From the NCBI RefSeq assembly GCF_004343585.1, contig NZ_SLYW01000010.1:1-64000 (forward strand): a stretch of 64,000 nt of DNA. Reading direction: 5' to 3'. Origin of the DNA: Neorhizobium sp. JUb45. GTDB lineage: Bacteria > Pseudomonadota > Alphaproteobacteria > Rhizobiales > Rhizobiaceae. The translations under genes and the position numbers were made by a program. Below are positions 26,433 to 35,311 of this stretch, piece by piece; within the stretch, counting starts at the first letter, position 1; each line of letters opens with the position of its first letter. A model generated the notes under the pieces. The model searched no databases, was not told the DNA's origin, and saw nothing but the letters and a program-made list of their open reading frames with translations.

Positions 26433-26826
26433 AACCAATATTTTACTCACCTGCGCGGCGCTAGTCGCCGTCTCAGTCGGTCTTGCAGAACCGGCGCTGG
26501 CCTCATCGGGCGGCGGCGGTCTTCCCTGGGAATCGCCGCTGCAGCAGATCCAGCAATCTATCACCGGACCTGTCGCCGGGTTCATTGCACTGGCCGCTGT
26601 CGCCATTGCAGGCGCCATGCTGATCTTCGGAGGCGAGCTGAATGATTTCGCGCGACGGCTTTGCTATGTCGCGCTGGTGGGCGGGGTACTCCTCGGTGCT
26701 ACCCAGATCGTTGCTCTCTTCGGTGCGACCGGAGCCTCCATCGGCGAGGGCCACGCACAGGCCGAGCAAGGAACTCCCGAACCGAGGATGAGGCCGGCCA
26801 TAGCGGGGGAGGGGGCTCATGGCTGA
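26422..26826 (+). CDS. trbC: conjugal pilin TrbC (VirB2-like)
   Basis: 134 residues. ATG 26422 is preferred because GAGGA lies five bases upstream; it overlaps the trbB end. A signal sequence (NILLTCAALVAVSVGLAEPALA) is followed by a Gly-rich mature start and two hydrophobic helices (GFIALAAVAIAGAMLIFGG and YVALVGGVLLGATQIVALFG), the pattern of prepilins. In RP4 the protein is trimmed and cyclised. It forms the transfer pilus. Confidence 0.92.
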   Translation: MSRRTNILLTCAALVAVSVGLAEPALASSGGGGLPWESPLQQIQQSITGPVAGFIALAAVAIAGAMLIFGGELNDFARRLCYVALVGGVLLGATQIVALFGATGASIGEGHAQAEQGTPEPRMRPAIAGEGAHG

Positions 26827-27118
26827 GGCCGGCTCCTCTCTGGCACGGTCGCGTGTGCACAGGGCGTTATCGCGTCCGAACCTGTTGATGGGCGCAGACC
26901 GCGAGCTCGTGCTGCTGACGGCGCTGGCCGCCATCATCCTGATCTTCGTTGTCCTGACCTGGTACGCGGCACTATTCGGCATTGCGATCTGGCTGGTCGC
27001 AGTCGCGGCGCTGCGCATGATGGCCAAATCCGATCCACTGATGCGCCGGGTCTACCTCCGGCATATTTCCTACAAGACGTTCTACCGCGCGACCTCTTCG
27101 CCGTGGCGCAAGTTCTGA
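26819..27118 (+). CDS. trbD: conjugal transfer protein TrbD (VirB3-like)
   Basis: 99 residues, overlapping trbC by eight bases. It has one or two membrane helices in the middle (LTALAAIILIFVVLTWYAALFGIAIWLVA) and a basic C-terminus (RRVYLRHISYKTFY). VirB3-type proteins associate with the VirB4 ATPase at the inner membrane; here trbE follows nine bases later. Confidence 0.92.
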   Translation: MAEAGSSLARSRVHRALSRPNLLMGADRELVLLTALAAIILIFVVLTWYAALFGIAIWLVAVAALRMMAKSDPLMRRVYLRHISYKTFYRATSSPWRKF

Positions 27119-27127
27119 GGATTTCAG

Positions 27128-29596
27128 ATGGTCGCCCTCAAATCATTCCGCCACTCCGGACCGTCCTTTGCCGATCTGGTGCCCTATGCCGGGTTGGTCG
27201 ACAATGGCGTTATCCTGCTGAAAGACGGTTCGCTGATGGCCGGCTGGTACTTTGCCGGGCCGGATAGCGAAAGCTCGACGGACGCCGAGCGCAACGAGGT
27301 GTCGCGACAGATCAATGCCATCTTGTCGCGGCTGGGCTCGGGATGGATGATACAGGTCGAGGCTATCAGGGTGCCAACTAGCGATTACCCGACCGAGACT
27401 GAATCCCATTTTCCCGATCCGGTCACGCGCGCCATCGACGACGAGCGGCGGATGCATTTCCAGAAGGAGAAGGGGCATTTTGAGAGCCGGCATGCTCTGA
27501 TCCTGACCTGGCGGCCACCGGAGCCACGGCGCTCCGGGCTGACGCGGTATGTCTATTCGGATGCGGCCAGCCGTTCAGCCACCTATGCCGACAAGGCACT
27601 CGAGAGTTTCCTCACCTCGATCCGCGAGGTCGAACAGTATCTCGCCAATGTCGTGTCGATCCGCCGGATGATGACGCGGGAAACGTCGGATCGCGGTGGG
27701 TTCCGCGTCGCACGCTACGACGAGCTCTTTCAGTTCATTCGCTTCTGCGTGACCGGAGAGAACCATCCGGTGCGCCTACCAGACATCCCAATGTATCTCG
27801 ACTGGCTGGTGACGGCCGAGTTGCAGCATGGCCTGACCCCAATGGTCGAGAACCGGTTTCTCGGTGTGGTCGCGATCGATGGCCTCCCGGCCGAAAGCTG
27901 GCCGGGCATTCTCAATACGCTCGACCGGATGCCGCTCACCTATCGTTGGTCTTCCCGCTTCGTCTTCCTCGATACTGAGGAAGCAAGGGCAAGGCTCGAG
28001 CGCACTCGGAAGAAGTGGCAGCAGAAAGTACGACCGTTCTTCGATCAGCTTTTCCAAACCCAGAGCCGCTCTGTCGATCAGGACGCCATGCTGATGGTGG
28101 CGGAAACCGAAGACGCTATTGCCGAAGCCTCCTCGCAGCTCGTCGCCTATGGCTATTACACACCGGTCATCGTCATTTTCGAAGAAGACTCAGGTCGCCT
28201 CCAGGAAAAGTGCGAAGCTATCCGCCGGCTGATCCAGGCCGAAGGTTTTGGCGCACGTATCGAGACGTTGAACGCCACGGATGCGTTTCTCGGCAGTCTT
28301 CCAGGCGTCTCCTACGCCAATATCCGCGAGCCGTTGATCAATACCCGCAATCTAGCCGACCTCATCCCGCTCAATTCCGTCTGGTCGGGCAGTCCAGTAG
28401 CACCTTGCCCGTTCTATCCGCCGGCGTCGCCGCCGCTGATGCAGGTGGCCTCCGGATCGACGCCGTTCCGGCTCAACCTGCATGTCGAAGATGTCGGCCA
28501 TACGCTGATCTTCGGCCCGACCGGGTCGGGAAAGTCGACGCTGCTGGCGCTGGTTGCCGCCCAGTTCCGACGTTATGCCGATGCGCAGGTGTTCGCCTTC
28601 GACAAGGGCGGCTCGATGCTGCCGCTGACGATGGGCATCGACGGTGATCACTACCAGATCGGCGGCGATATCGGCCCGTCGGCTGGTGGTGAGGTGAAGG
28701 CGCTTGCATTTTGCCCGCTCGCTGAACTGTCGACCGACGGCGACCGCGCCTGGGCCTCCGAGTGGATCGAGATGCTGGTGGCGCTGCAAGGTGTGACCAT
28801 CACCCCGGACTATCGCAACGCCATCTCCAGGCAGTTGTCGCTGATGGCGGAATCCCGTGGCCGCTCGCTGTCAGATTTCGTTTCCGGCGTGCAGATGCGC
28901 GAAATCAAGGACGCTCTGCATCACTACACCGTCGACGGCCCGATGGGCCAGTTGCTCGATGCCGAGCAGGACGGCCTGGCGCTTGGCGCGTTCCAGTGCT
29001 TCGAGATCGAGGAACTGATGAACATGGGCGAGCGCAATCTCGTCCCCGTTCTCACCTACCTGTTTCGGCGCATCGAGAAACGCCTGACCGGCGCGCCTAG
29101 CCTGATCATTCTCGACGAGGCCTGGTTGATGCTCGGCCATCCGGTGTTTCGGGACAAGATCCGCGAATGGCTGAAGGTGCTGCGCAAGGCCAATTGTGCT
29201 GTCGTGCTCGCCACCCAGTCGATCTCCGACGCGGAGCGGTCCGGCATCATCGATGTGCTGAAGGAGAGCTGCCCGACCAAGATTTGCCTGCCAAACGGGG
29301 CGGCACGCGAACCGGGCACGCGGGAGTTCTATGAGCGCATCGGCTTCAACGAGCGGCAGATCGAGATCGTCGCAACTGCAATTCCCAAGCGTGAATACTA
29401 CGTCGTCTCGCCGGGAGGCCGGAGGCTCTTCAACATGGCGCTCGGTCCGGTCGCGCTCTCGTTTGTCGGGGCGACTGGCAAGGAAGACCTCAAGCGCATC
29501 CGTAGCCTGCACTCCGAACACGGGGCCGCATGGCCTCTTCACTGGCTCCAGCAAAGGGGGATCGCCCATGCCGAGACATTTTTTCCGACTGAATAA
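27128..29596 (+). CDS. trbE: conjugal transfer ATPase TrbE (VirB4 family)
   Basis: 822 residues, the usual size. The N-terminal half is the VirB4-specific CagE/TrbE region (SFADLVPYAGLVDNGVILLKDGSL). Walker A is GPTGSGKSTLLALV near residue 465 and Walker B LIILDEAWLMLGHP near residue 660, followed by VVLATQSISDAE. It powers substrate transport and pilus assembly. The trbJ start lies inside its last 30 bases, so translation is coupled. Confidence 0.95.
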   Translation: MVALKSFRHSGPSFADLVPYAGLVDNGVILLKDGSLMAGWYFAGPDSESSTDAERNEVSRQINAILSRLGSGWMIQVEAIRVPTSDYPTETESHFPDPVTRAIDDERRMHFQKEKGHFESRHALILTWRPPEPRRSGLTRYVYSDAASRSATYADKALESFLTSIREVEQYLANVVSIRRMMTRETSDRGGFRVARYDELFQFIRFCVTGENHPVRLPDIPMYLDWLVTAELQHGLTPMVENRFLGVVAIDGLPAESWPGILNTLDRMPLTYRWSSRFVFLDTEEARARLERTRKKWQQKVRPFFDQLFQTQSRSVDQDAMLMVAETEDAIAEASSQLVAYGYYTPVIVIFEEDSGRLQEKCEAIRRLIQAEGFGARIETLNATDAFLGSLPGVSYANIREPLINTRNLADLIPLNSVWSGSPVAPCPFYPPASPPLMQVASGSTPFRLNLHVEDVGHTLIFGPTGSGKSTLLALVAAQFRRYADAQVFAFDKGGSMLPLTMGIDGDHYQIGGDIGPSAGGEVKALAFCPLAELSTDGDRAWASEWIEMLVALQGVTITPDYRNAISRQLSLMAESRGRSLSDFVSGVQMREIKDALHHYTVDGPMGQLLDAEQDGLALGAFQCFEIEELMNMGERNLVPVLTYLFRRIEKRLTGAPSLIILDEAWLMLGHPVFRDKIREWLKVLRKANCAVVLATQSISDAERSGIIDVLKESCPTKICLPNGAAREPGTREFYERIGFNERQIEIVATAIPKREYYVVSPGGRRLFNMALGPVALSFVGATGKEDLKRIRSLHSEHGAAWPLHWLQQRGIAHAETFFPTE

Positions 29597-30377
29597 TATC
29601 GTGTGGGCCACTGCCATAGCAGCCGTCATTATACCCGCCATGTCTCCGGCTTCAGTTCATGCTGGCGGCGTGACAGGCCAAGCGACCGAATGGACCCAGA
29701 TCGCCAACAATACCGAACTGATTTCCCTCGTGGGCAAGTCGGCCGAACAGGTCAACAACCAGATTACCCAGATCTCGCAGCTTGCCGAGCAGATCCAGAA
29801 CCAGATCAACATCTACAACAATATGCTGCAGAACACAGCGCAATTGCCGAGCCACATCTGGGGTCAGGTCGAGAATGACCTGAAGAACCTGCAGAACGTC
29901 GTGGAGCAGGGGCAGGGGGTCGCCTTCTCGATGGGCAATATCGACGACGTGCTCAAGCAGCGTTTCCAAAGCTTCGCCGAGATGAAAAGCAACCTGCCCG
30001 ACGGGGCAGGCTTCTCGTCCACCTATCAGAACTGGTCCGACACCAACCGCGATACGATCGGGGGCACTTTGAAGGCCGCAAACCTGACGGCCGACCAGTT
30101 CTCGAGCGAGGAAAGCACGATGTCATCGCTGCGCTCGATGTCGGAATCAGCCGACGGGCAGATGAAGGCGCTGCAGGTTGGACACCAGATCGCCGCCCAG
30201 CAGGTCGCGCAGATGCAAAAACTGCGGGGTCTCGTCTCTCAGCAGATGACGATGATGGGCACGTGGTTTCACTCGGAACAGGCGCAAAAGGATCTCGCTC
30301 AGGCGCGCCGGGAAAAATTCTTTAGCGGAAGCGAGCATGATATCCGTGGCGGGCAGACGATGGAGCCCCGCTGGTGA
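29568..30377 (+). CDS. trbJ: conjugal transfer protein TrbJ (VirB5-like)
   Basis: 269 residues from ATG 29568, inside the trbE 3' end. A signal peptide (NNIVWATAIAAVIIPAMSPASVHA) precedes a mature part rich in Gln/Asn heptads (SAEQVNNQITQISQLAEQIQ), predicting long coiled-coil helices, as in VirB5-type minor pilus proteins. It ends with the motif HDIRGGQTMEPRW, closely echoed by the end of TrbK. Confidence 0.92.
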   Translation: MPRHFFRLNNIVWATAIAAVIIPAMSPASVHAGGVTGQATEWTQIANNTELISLVGKSAEQVNNQITQISQLAEQIQNQINIYNNMLQNTAQLPSHIWGQVENDLKNLQNVVEQGQGVAFSMGNIDDVLKQRFQSFAEMKSNLPDGAGFSSTYQNWSDTNRDTIGGTLKAANLTADQFSSEESTMSSLRSMSESADGQMKALQVGHQIAAQQVAQMQKLRGLVSQQMTMMGTWFHSEQAQKDLAQARREKFFSGSEHDIRGGQTMEPRW

Positions 30378-30601
30378 GCCCGCGCCTTGTCATCATCCTC
30401 GTTGTCGTGGGGATCATCGCGTCCGGCGTAAGCATTGCCAGGTGGATCGTCCAGCCACCTCCAGCAGCCCTGTCCGGAACGGGCGAAGCCTCACCGCAAG
30501 CTGCATCAGACGCAGACCGCCGGGCTCACCGGGAAAAGTTCTTTGGCGGCAACGCCGAGCGCGACATTGGCAGTGGCCAGGAGATGAAGCCGAGATGGTG
30601 A
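30374..30601 (+). CDS. trbK: TrbK, entry-exclusion-type small membrane protein
   Basis: 75 residues from a GTG overlapping the trbJ stop. One N-terminal membrane helix (LVIILVVVGIIASGVSIARWIV) is followed by a Pro/Ala linker and RREHREKFF-like charged end, finishing GQEMKPRW. Unlike RP4 TrbK, which is a lipoprotein, no lipobox cysteine is present; rhizobial TrbK proteins are typically of this form. The place in the operon supports the name; function in exclusion is by analogy. Confidence 0.85.
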   Translation: MSPRLVIILVVVGIIASGVSIARWIVQPPPAALSGTGEASPQAASDADRRAHREKFFGGNAERDIGSGQEMKPRW

Positions 30602-31782
30602 TCGTTCATCCCTCCCGGCGCGTGGAGCTCGCCTTCGTCGCGATCGGCCTCGTCCTGATAGCGAGCACGCCGGCCTTGGCGCAGCAGGGTCAAGTGCTGA
30701 CGACCCTGGAGAACTCCGTCGTTGCGGCCGCCAAGGGCTGGGAGGCGACGGTCATGAATGCGGCGCGGTCGTTGTTCTGGATCCTTGCCGGAATCGAGGT
30801 CGGCATTGCCGCAGTATGGCTGGCAATTAACGCTGCCTCGCTCGACAGCTGGTTCGCGGAACTCGTGAAGCGCATCATGTTCATCGGGCTATTTGCCTTC
30901 ATCCTCGATCGGGGGCCGGCCTTCGCCAAGGCCGTGGTCGACAGTCTCTACCAGATCGGTGCCGGCGGTGGGTCGGCCTCCCCCGCCAACATTTTTGACG
31001 CCGGCATTCGTGTCGCGACCAAGATGTCGGAACAGGCGAAGTTTGGCCTCTTCGAGGATAACTCCCTGGCGATCGCCGCCGTCTTCGCCATGGTCGTGGT
31101 CGTCGTCTGCTTCTCGCTCGTTGCCGCGATCTTCGTCTCGGTGATGGTGGAAATGTATGTCGGCTTGCTCGCCGGCATGATCATGCTCGGGTTGGGCGGT
31201 ACGTCCTATACCAAGGATTTTGCCATCAAATATCTGGTCTACGCCTTCTCCGTCGGCATGAAACTGATGGCGCTGGTCATGATCGCCAAGATTGGCTCCG
31301 ACATCCTGCTGGGCCTGGCCGAAGCACCGACAGCAACATCAGAGCAGTTCATCACGACGCTGGCGATCGCCGGCATCTCTGTCGTGGTCTTCGTCATCGC
31401 CATGTATGTGCCGCCAATCCTGCAGGGTGTCGTTCAAGGCGCCTCCGTTTCCGGTGGCATGGAAGCAATCCGCCACGGCGGACAGGCCGCATCTTTTGCG
31501 GCGGGTGCCGGCTTTCTGGCGACGGCAGCAGCCAGCAGAGGTTTTCAGGCTGCAAGTGCGGCAAGGGCAGGGGGAGCGTCCCTCGGCAGTGCCGCCATGC
31601 GTGGCATGGAGGCCGGGATTGGTGGTGCGGCAGGTGCTGTCGGGTCAGCGGCCAAGGATAAGGCGATCGCTTCCCCCGGCGCCTATGCCGGATCGCTGCT
31701 GGGGCTTGCCAATGCCAAACTCGACCAGCAGTCGGGTCGAACCGCATCGCCTCCACCACCGCCACTTAACGAGACCAAATAA
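30595..31782 (+). CDS. trbL: conjugal transfer protein TrbL (VirB6-like)
   Basis: 395 residues, ATG overlapping the trbK stop. After a signal-like segment ending ALAQ come about six membrane helices (e.g. SLFWILAGIEVGIAAVWLAI, AVFAMVVVVVCFSLVAAIFV, ITTLAIAGISVVVFVIAMYV) and a Gly/Ala-rich C-terminal tail ending in a run of prolines. It is the polytopic inner-membrane channel subunit. Confidence 0.93.
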   Translation: MVIVHPSRRVELAFVAIGLVLIASTPALAQQGQVLTTLENSVVAAAKGWEATVMNAARSLFWILAGIEVGIAAVWLAINAASLDSWFAELVKRIMFIGLFAFILDRGPAFAKAVVDSLYQIGAGGGSASPANIFDAGIRVATKMSEQAKFGLFEDNSLAIAAVFAMVVVVVCFSLVAAIFVSVMVEMYVGLLAGMIMLGLGGTSYTKDFAIKYLVYAFSVGMKLMALVMIAKIGSDILLGLAEAPTATSEQFITTLAIAGISVVVFVIAMYVPPILQGVVQGASVSGGMEAIRHGGQAASFAAGAGFLATAAASRGFQAASAARAGGASLGSAAMRGMEAGIGGAAGAVGSAAKDKAIASPGAYAGSLLGLANAKLDQQSGRTASPPPPPLNETK

Positions 31783-31799
31783 CTGGAGGCCGATCAGCC

Positions 31800-32477
31800 A
31801 TGGCCGGACACAATCCGCTCGATAATCCCGATCTTGCCAATCCCTATATCGCCGCCCGCAACGAATGGAACGAGCGCTATGGATCCTATGTCAGATCCGC
31901 CGCCGCATGGCGCATCGTCGGCATAGCCGGCATGACCATGGCTGTGATCGGCTTCGGCTACGCGCTCTACCAAAGCACGCAGGTCAAGCTCGTTCCCTAT
32001 ATCGTCGAGGTCGACAAGCTCGGCACGGCCGTCAATGCCGGATTTCCGCAGCAGATCGAATATGCCGATCCGCGCGTGGTGCGTGCGACCCTCGGCAGCT
32101 TCGTCTCGAACTTTCGCAGTGTAACGCCGGATGCGGTTGTCCAGAAGCAATATATCGATCGGACCTACGGGCTGCTGAGGACATCCGACCCAGCGACTGA
32201 GAAGGTCAATGCCTGGTTTCGCTCCAACTCACCGTTCGAGAAAGCGAAGAACTCGACCGTTGCCATCGAGGTGAACAACATCGTCGCGCTGTCGAACCAG
32301 AGCTACCAGGTGGACTGGACTGAATTCGAGCGCGACCGGCGCGGCAAGGAAACCGCCGTCCGTCGTTTCCGCGGCATCGCCACCGTGACCCTGACGCCGC
32401 CGCAGGACGAGGGCGTCATTCGCTTGAACCCCATCGGTCTTTATCTCCGCGACTTCGACTGGACAGCACAGCTTTGA
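31800..32477 (+). CDS. trbF: conjugal transfer protein TrbF (VirB8-like)
   Basis: 225 residues with GGAGG about 12 bases before the ATG. A short cytoplasmic N-terminus (NPYIAARNEWNERYGSYV) precedes one membrane helix (AAWRIVGIAGMTMAVIGFGYALY), then a periplasmic VirB8-like domain with VPYIVEVDKLG and the C-terminal NPIGLYLRDFDWT. It scaffolds the inner-membrane part of the channel. Confidence 0.94.
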   Translation: MAGHNPLDNPDLANPYIAARNEWNERYGSYVRSAAAWRIVGIAGMTMAVIGFGYALYQSTQVKLVPYIVEVDKLGTAVNAGFPQQIEYADPRVVRATLGSFVSNFRSVTPDAVVQKQYIDRTYGLLRTSDPATEKVNAWFRSNSPFEKAKNSTVAIEVNNIVALSNQSYQVDWTEFERDRRGKETAVRRFRGIATVTLTPPQDEGVIRLNPIGLYLRDFDWTAQL

Positions 32478-32482
32478 AAGGC

Positions 32483-33349
32483 ATGGCCCTAAACATGATC
32501 ATCCCGTACACAAGAACACGGGCCACGCTGACGGGCGCTCTCGCCTCGGCACTGTTGGCGTCTTCAGTGGTCGCTCCCTTGTATGCATATGCTGCCGATA
32601 GCGTCACAGCCAACGAAGCAAAAGGCATGGGCATCTCCACACAGTGGCGCGGCTCTCGCGGGCTGGTGACCAAGGGCGCCGACGGCAAGGTGATCTTCCT
32701 CTATGGCGAGGTGCAGCCCTCCGTCGTCTGCTCGCCGCTGCAGGTCTGCGATATCGAGCTTCAGGGCGGCGAGGTGGTCCGAGACGTGCTCGTCGGCGAC
32801 ACGGTGCGCTGGAAGGTCGAGCCTGCGACTTCGGGGGCTGCCGGTGGCCAGGCGATTCACCTGATCGTCAAACCGGCGGAGCCGGGTCTCGTGACCTCGA
32901 TGGTAGTGACAACGTCGCGTCGCACCTATCACATCCAGCTCAAGTCTCATTCGACCCAGTATATGGCCCGTGTCGGGTTCGAATATCCGGAGGATGTTTC
33001 GGCGAAGCTGGCCGACATCAACGCCCGGATCGAGGCAAGCACCATCCCTGGCGCTGGCGTTCCGGCCGAGCAGCTGAACTTTTCCTATTCGGTCTCGGGC
33101 AGCGCTGGTTGGCGACCTACACGGGTTTATTCCGATGGGCTCAAAACCTACATCCAGTTCCCCCGCTCGATTTCCGGTCAGGATGCGCCCGTGCTGTTCG
33201 TCACCTCAGGCGGGCAGAACCGGATCGTTAACTACCGGATGAAGGGCGACATGATGGTCGTCGATTACCATGTCGATCGCGCGGTGCTCGTGTCGGGGGT
33301 CGGTTGGAAACAGGAAAAGATCACCATCAAGCGGGGAGGGCGGTCATGA
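32483..33349 (+). CDS. trbG: conjugal transfer protein TrbG (VirB9-like)
   Basis: About 288 residues. The start is uncertain: TTG 32474 overlaps the trbF stop, ATG 32483 and ATG 32495 are both possible and none has a well-spaced ribosome site. A signal sequence (LTGALASALLASSVVAPLYAYA) and the VirB9 features VCSPLQVCDIELQGGE and FPRSISGQDAPVLFV with GGQNRIVNYR near the end are clear. It builds the outer-membrane core with TrbH and TrbI. Confidence 0.93.
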   Translation: MALNMIIPYTRTRATLTGALASALLASSVVAPLYAYAADSVTANEAKGMGISTQWRGSRGLVTKGADGKVIFLYGEVQPSVVCSPLQVCDIELQGGEVVRDVLVGDTVRWKVEPATSGAAGGQAIHLIVKPAEPGLVTSMVVTTSRRTYHIQLKSHSTQYMARVGFEYPEDVSAKLADINARIEASTIPGAGVPAEQLNFSYSVSGSAGWRPTRVYSDGLKTYIQFPRSISGQDAPVLFVTSGGQNRIVNYRMKGDMMVVDYHVDRAVLVSGVGWKQEKITIKRGGRS

Positions 33350-33822
33350 ACATCCCTCTCTCCCATTCGCGCGCCTTGCAACGCCTCCGCAATTTTGCCG
33401 CAGCCTGCGCCCTAGCCGCCCTTCTTTCCGGATGCCAGTCGACCGGAACAGAAGGGCTCGTTACCAGCACCGCGCCACCGGAAATCTCCGGCCCCGCCGC
33501 CGGCGCAATCGCCGGCGATATGGTGAGCCGCCTTGCCGAACAGATCGGGCCGGGAAAAGCGACCGTTGCGCTCAAGACTGATACCTCGCCCTTCGGACAG
33601 GCGATGGAAGCGGCGCTCAAGGGATGGGGTTATGCCGTCGTCACCGACCAGAAGACAGATAGCAGCACGACGGTCATCCAGCTCGCCTATGTGATCTTGA
33701 CTGTCGATGGTCAGGTGCTGGCCCGTCTTTCGACAAAAAGAGTCGAGCTCGGTCGTGCCTACACGGTAACGGCCAACGGTGCGACGCCAGCGAGCGCGCT
33801 CTCGCTCATGCGGCGCGGGTGA
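33346..33822 (+). CDS. trbH: conjugal transfer lipoprotein TrbH (VirB7-like)
   Basis: 158 residues from ATG 33346, which overlaps the trbG stop (ATGA). A lipoprotein signal is visible, with LAALLSGCQS as lipobox and Cys about residue 30. The rest is a small soluble domain (TVIQLAYVILTVDGQVLARLS). It anchors the core complex in the outer membrane. Confidence 0.92.
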   Translation: MNIPLSHSRALQRLRNFAAACALAALLSGCQSTGTEGLVTSTAPPEISGPAAGAIAGDMVSRLAEQIGPGKATVALKTDTSPFGQAMEAALKGWGYAVVTDQKTDSSTTVIQLAYVILTVDGQVLARLSTKRVELGRAYTVTANGATPASALSLMRRG

Positions 33823-33833
33823 GGGAGGATCGT

Positions 33834-35156
33834 ATGGTGCAATCTCTCAATCTCGGCGGCGCCCCGAACAGCCAGGCCCCATCGACTATCCGGCGGATCA
33901 ACCGTCTGCCGATCATCGTCATTGCCGTCTTGGCAGTCACGTTTCTTGGCGTCATCTGTTATGGGCTCGCCTCGCGCGGATTGTATTTCGGCAAGGACAG
34001 CGGCCCGGAGACAAGTTCGGGAAACCCCGCCTCGACGTTTGCCGACCAGATCAAACGCGGAGTCACCGACGGTATCATCGGCGAGCCACAGCAGCAGACC
34101 ACCTTCCAGCCGACGCCGGTCGAAACAAAGCAGGCCGAAGACAAGACCAACAATCCCTTCACGCCGCAGCCAGGCCAACGCGAGGTGCAGCAGCGCGGTC
34201 AGGATCTCGAAGCGGAAGGGGTCTGGCGTGCCCGTCTTCAGCGAGAACAACAGGAGCAGCTTCTGCGTGAGCAGCAGCGCCAGCGGATGGCCCGCCTGCA
34301 GGCGAACAACGCTGCCTATGATGCGCCGCTTGCCATCGATCGCGGCAAACTGGATGGGCGTGCTGAAACGCATGATGCGACCGCGGACACGGCGGCAAGA
34401 GCCGCGACAGTTCCGGCAAGCACCGAAAGCTCCCCCGATCTTTATGCGGCAGCGCTTCGCGCCGGGCTCGGTGGTCAGAACTTTGACCCCAATGCCCAAG
34501 GCGCCAAGGAAGACTTCTTCAACGCCGACCTGAAAGAGCTTGGCTACCTGCCCAACCGAGTTGTCCCCCAGCAGTCGCCCTTTGAACTCAAACGTGGCTC
34601 GGTCATCCCGGCAACGCTGATCACCGGTATCAATTCCGACCTTCCCGGCCGGATCACCGCGCAGGTAAGCCAGCACGTCTATGACAGCGCGACAGGCCAT
34701 CGTCTGCTCATTCCGCAAGGGACTAAACTATTCGGTCGGTATGACAGCAAGGTGTCTTTTGGTCAGAAACGCGTTCTCGTCGTGTGGACCGACATCATCT
34801 TCCCCAACGGTTCAACTTTGCAGATCGGCGGCATGTCGGGGACGGATGCGCAGGGGTATAGCGGCTTCAATGACAAGGTGAACAACCATTATCTGAAAAC
34901 GTTCGGGTCGGCGGTGCTGATTGCCCTGATCGGAACAGGTATCGACATGGCCGTTCCGCAAAGCTCGACGCTTGCGACACAGGATACTGCCTCGGATGCG
35001 ACGCGGCGGAATTTCGCAGAGACGTTTGGGCGGGTTGCTGATCGTACCATCCAACGGAACATGGATGTTCAGCCGACCCTCGAAATTCGACCTGGCTACA
35101 AGTTTAATGTCCTTGTCGATCAAGACATTGTTTTCCCGGGAGCCTTCAAAAGCTGA
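33834..35156 (+). CDS. trbI: conjugal transfer protein TrbI (VirB10-like)
   Basis: 440 residues from ATG 33834 with GGGAGGA upstream; a GTG at 33819 is less likely. One membrane helix (LPIIVIAVLAVTFLGVICYGLA) near residue 40, a Gln/Pro/Arg-rich linker, and the C-terminal TrbI domain (GSVIPATLITGINSDLPG, HRLLIPQGTKLFGRYDS, DIIFPNGSTLQIGGM) are present. This spans the envelope and senses ATP energy from the cytoplasm in related systems. It is the last trb gene; the next sequence is an insertion element, not traR. Confidence 0.94.
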   Translation: MVQSLNLGGAPNSQAPSTIRRINRLPIIVIAVLAVTFLGVICYGLASRGLYFGKDSGPETSSGNPASTFADQIKRGVTDGIIGEPQQQTTFQPTPVETKQAEDKTNNPFTPQPGQREVQQRGQDLEAEGVWRARLQREQQEQLLREQQRQRMARLQANNAAYDAPLAIDRGKLDGRAETHDATADTAARAATVPASTESSPDLYAAALRAGLGGQNFDPNAQGAKEDFFNADLKELGYLPNRVVPQQSPFELKRGSVIPATLITGINSDLPGRITAQVSQHVYDSATGHRLLIPQGTKLFGRYDSKVSFGQKRVLVVWTDIIFPNGSTLQIGGMSGTDAQGYSGFNDKVNNHYLKTFGSAVLIALIGTGIDMAVPQSSTLATQDTASDATRRNFAETFGRVADRTIQRNMDVQPTLEIRPGYKFNVLVDQDIVFPGAFKS

Positions 35157-35311
35157 CCGTCGGCTGGAACATCGACAAAGGATGGCGCGATCTAGCGCGG
35201 TCGCGCCCGATCGGGACATCCAGCCCTTGGAGAGCTCAATCCTAATCTGCCGAAACCGGCGTTGGTGCAGCGTTCATCGACAGGTCATCATTCGGTCTTT
35301 GATGGGGCCGC

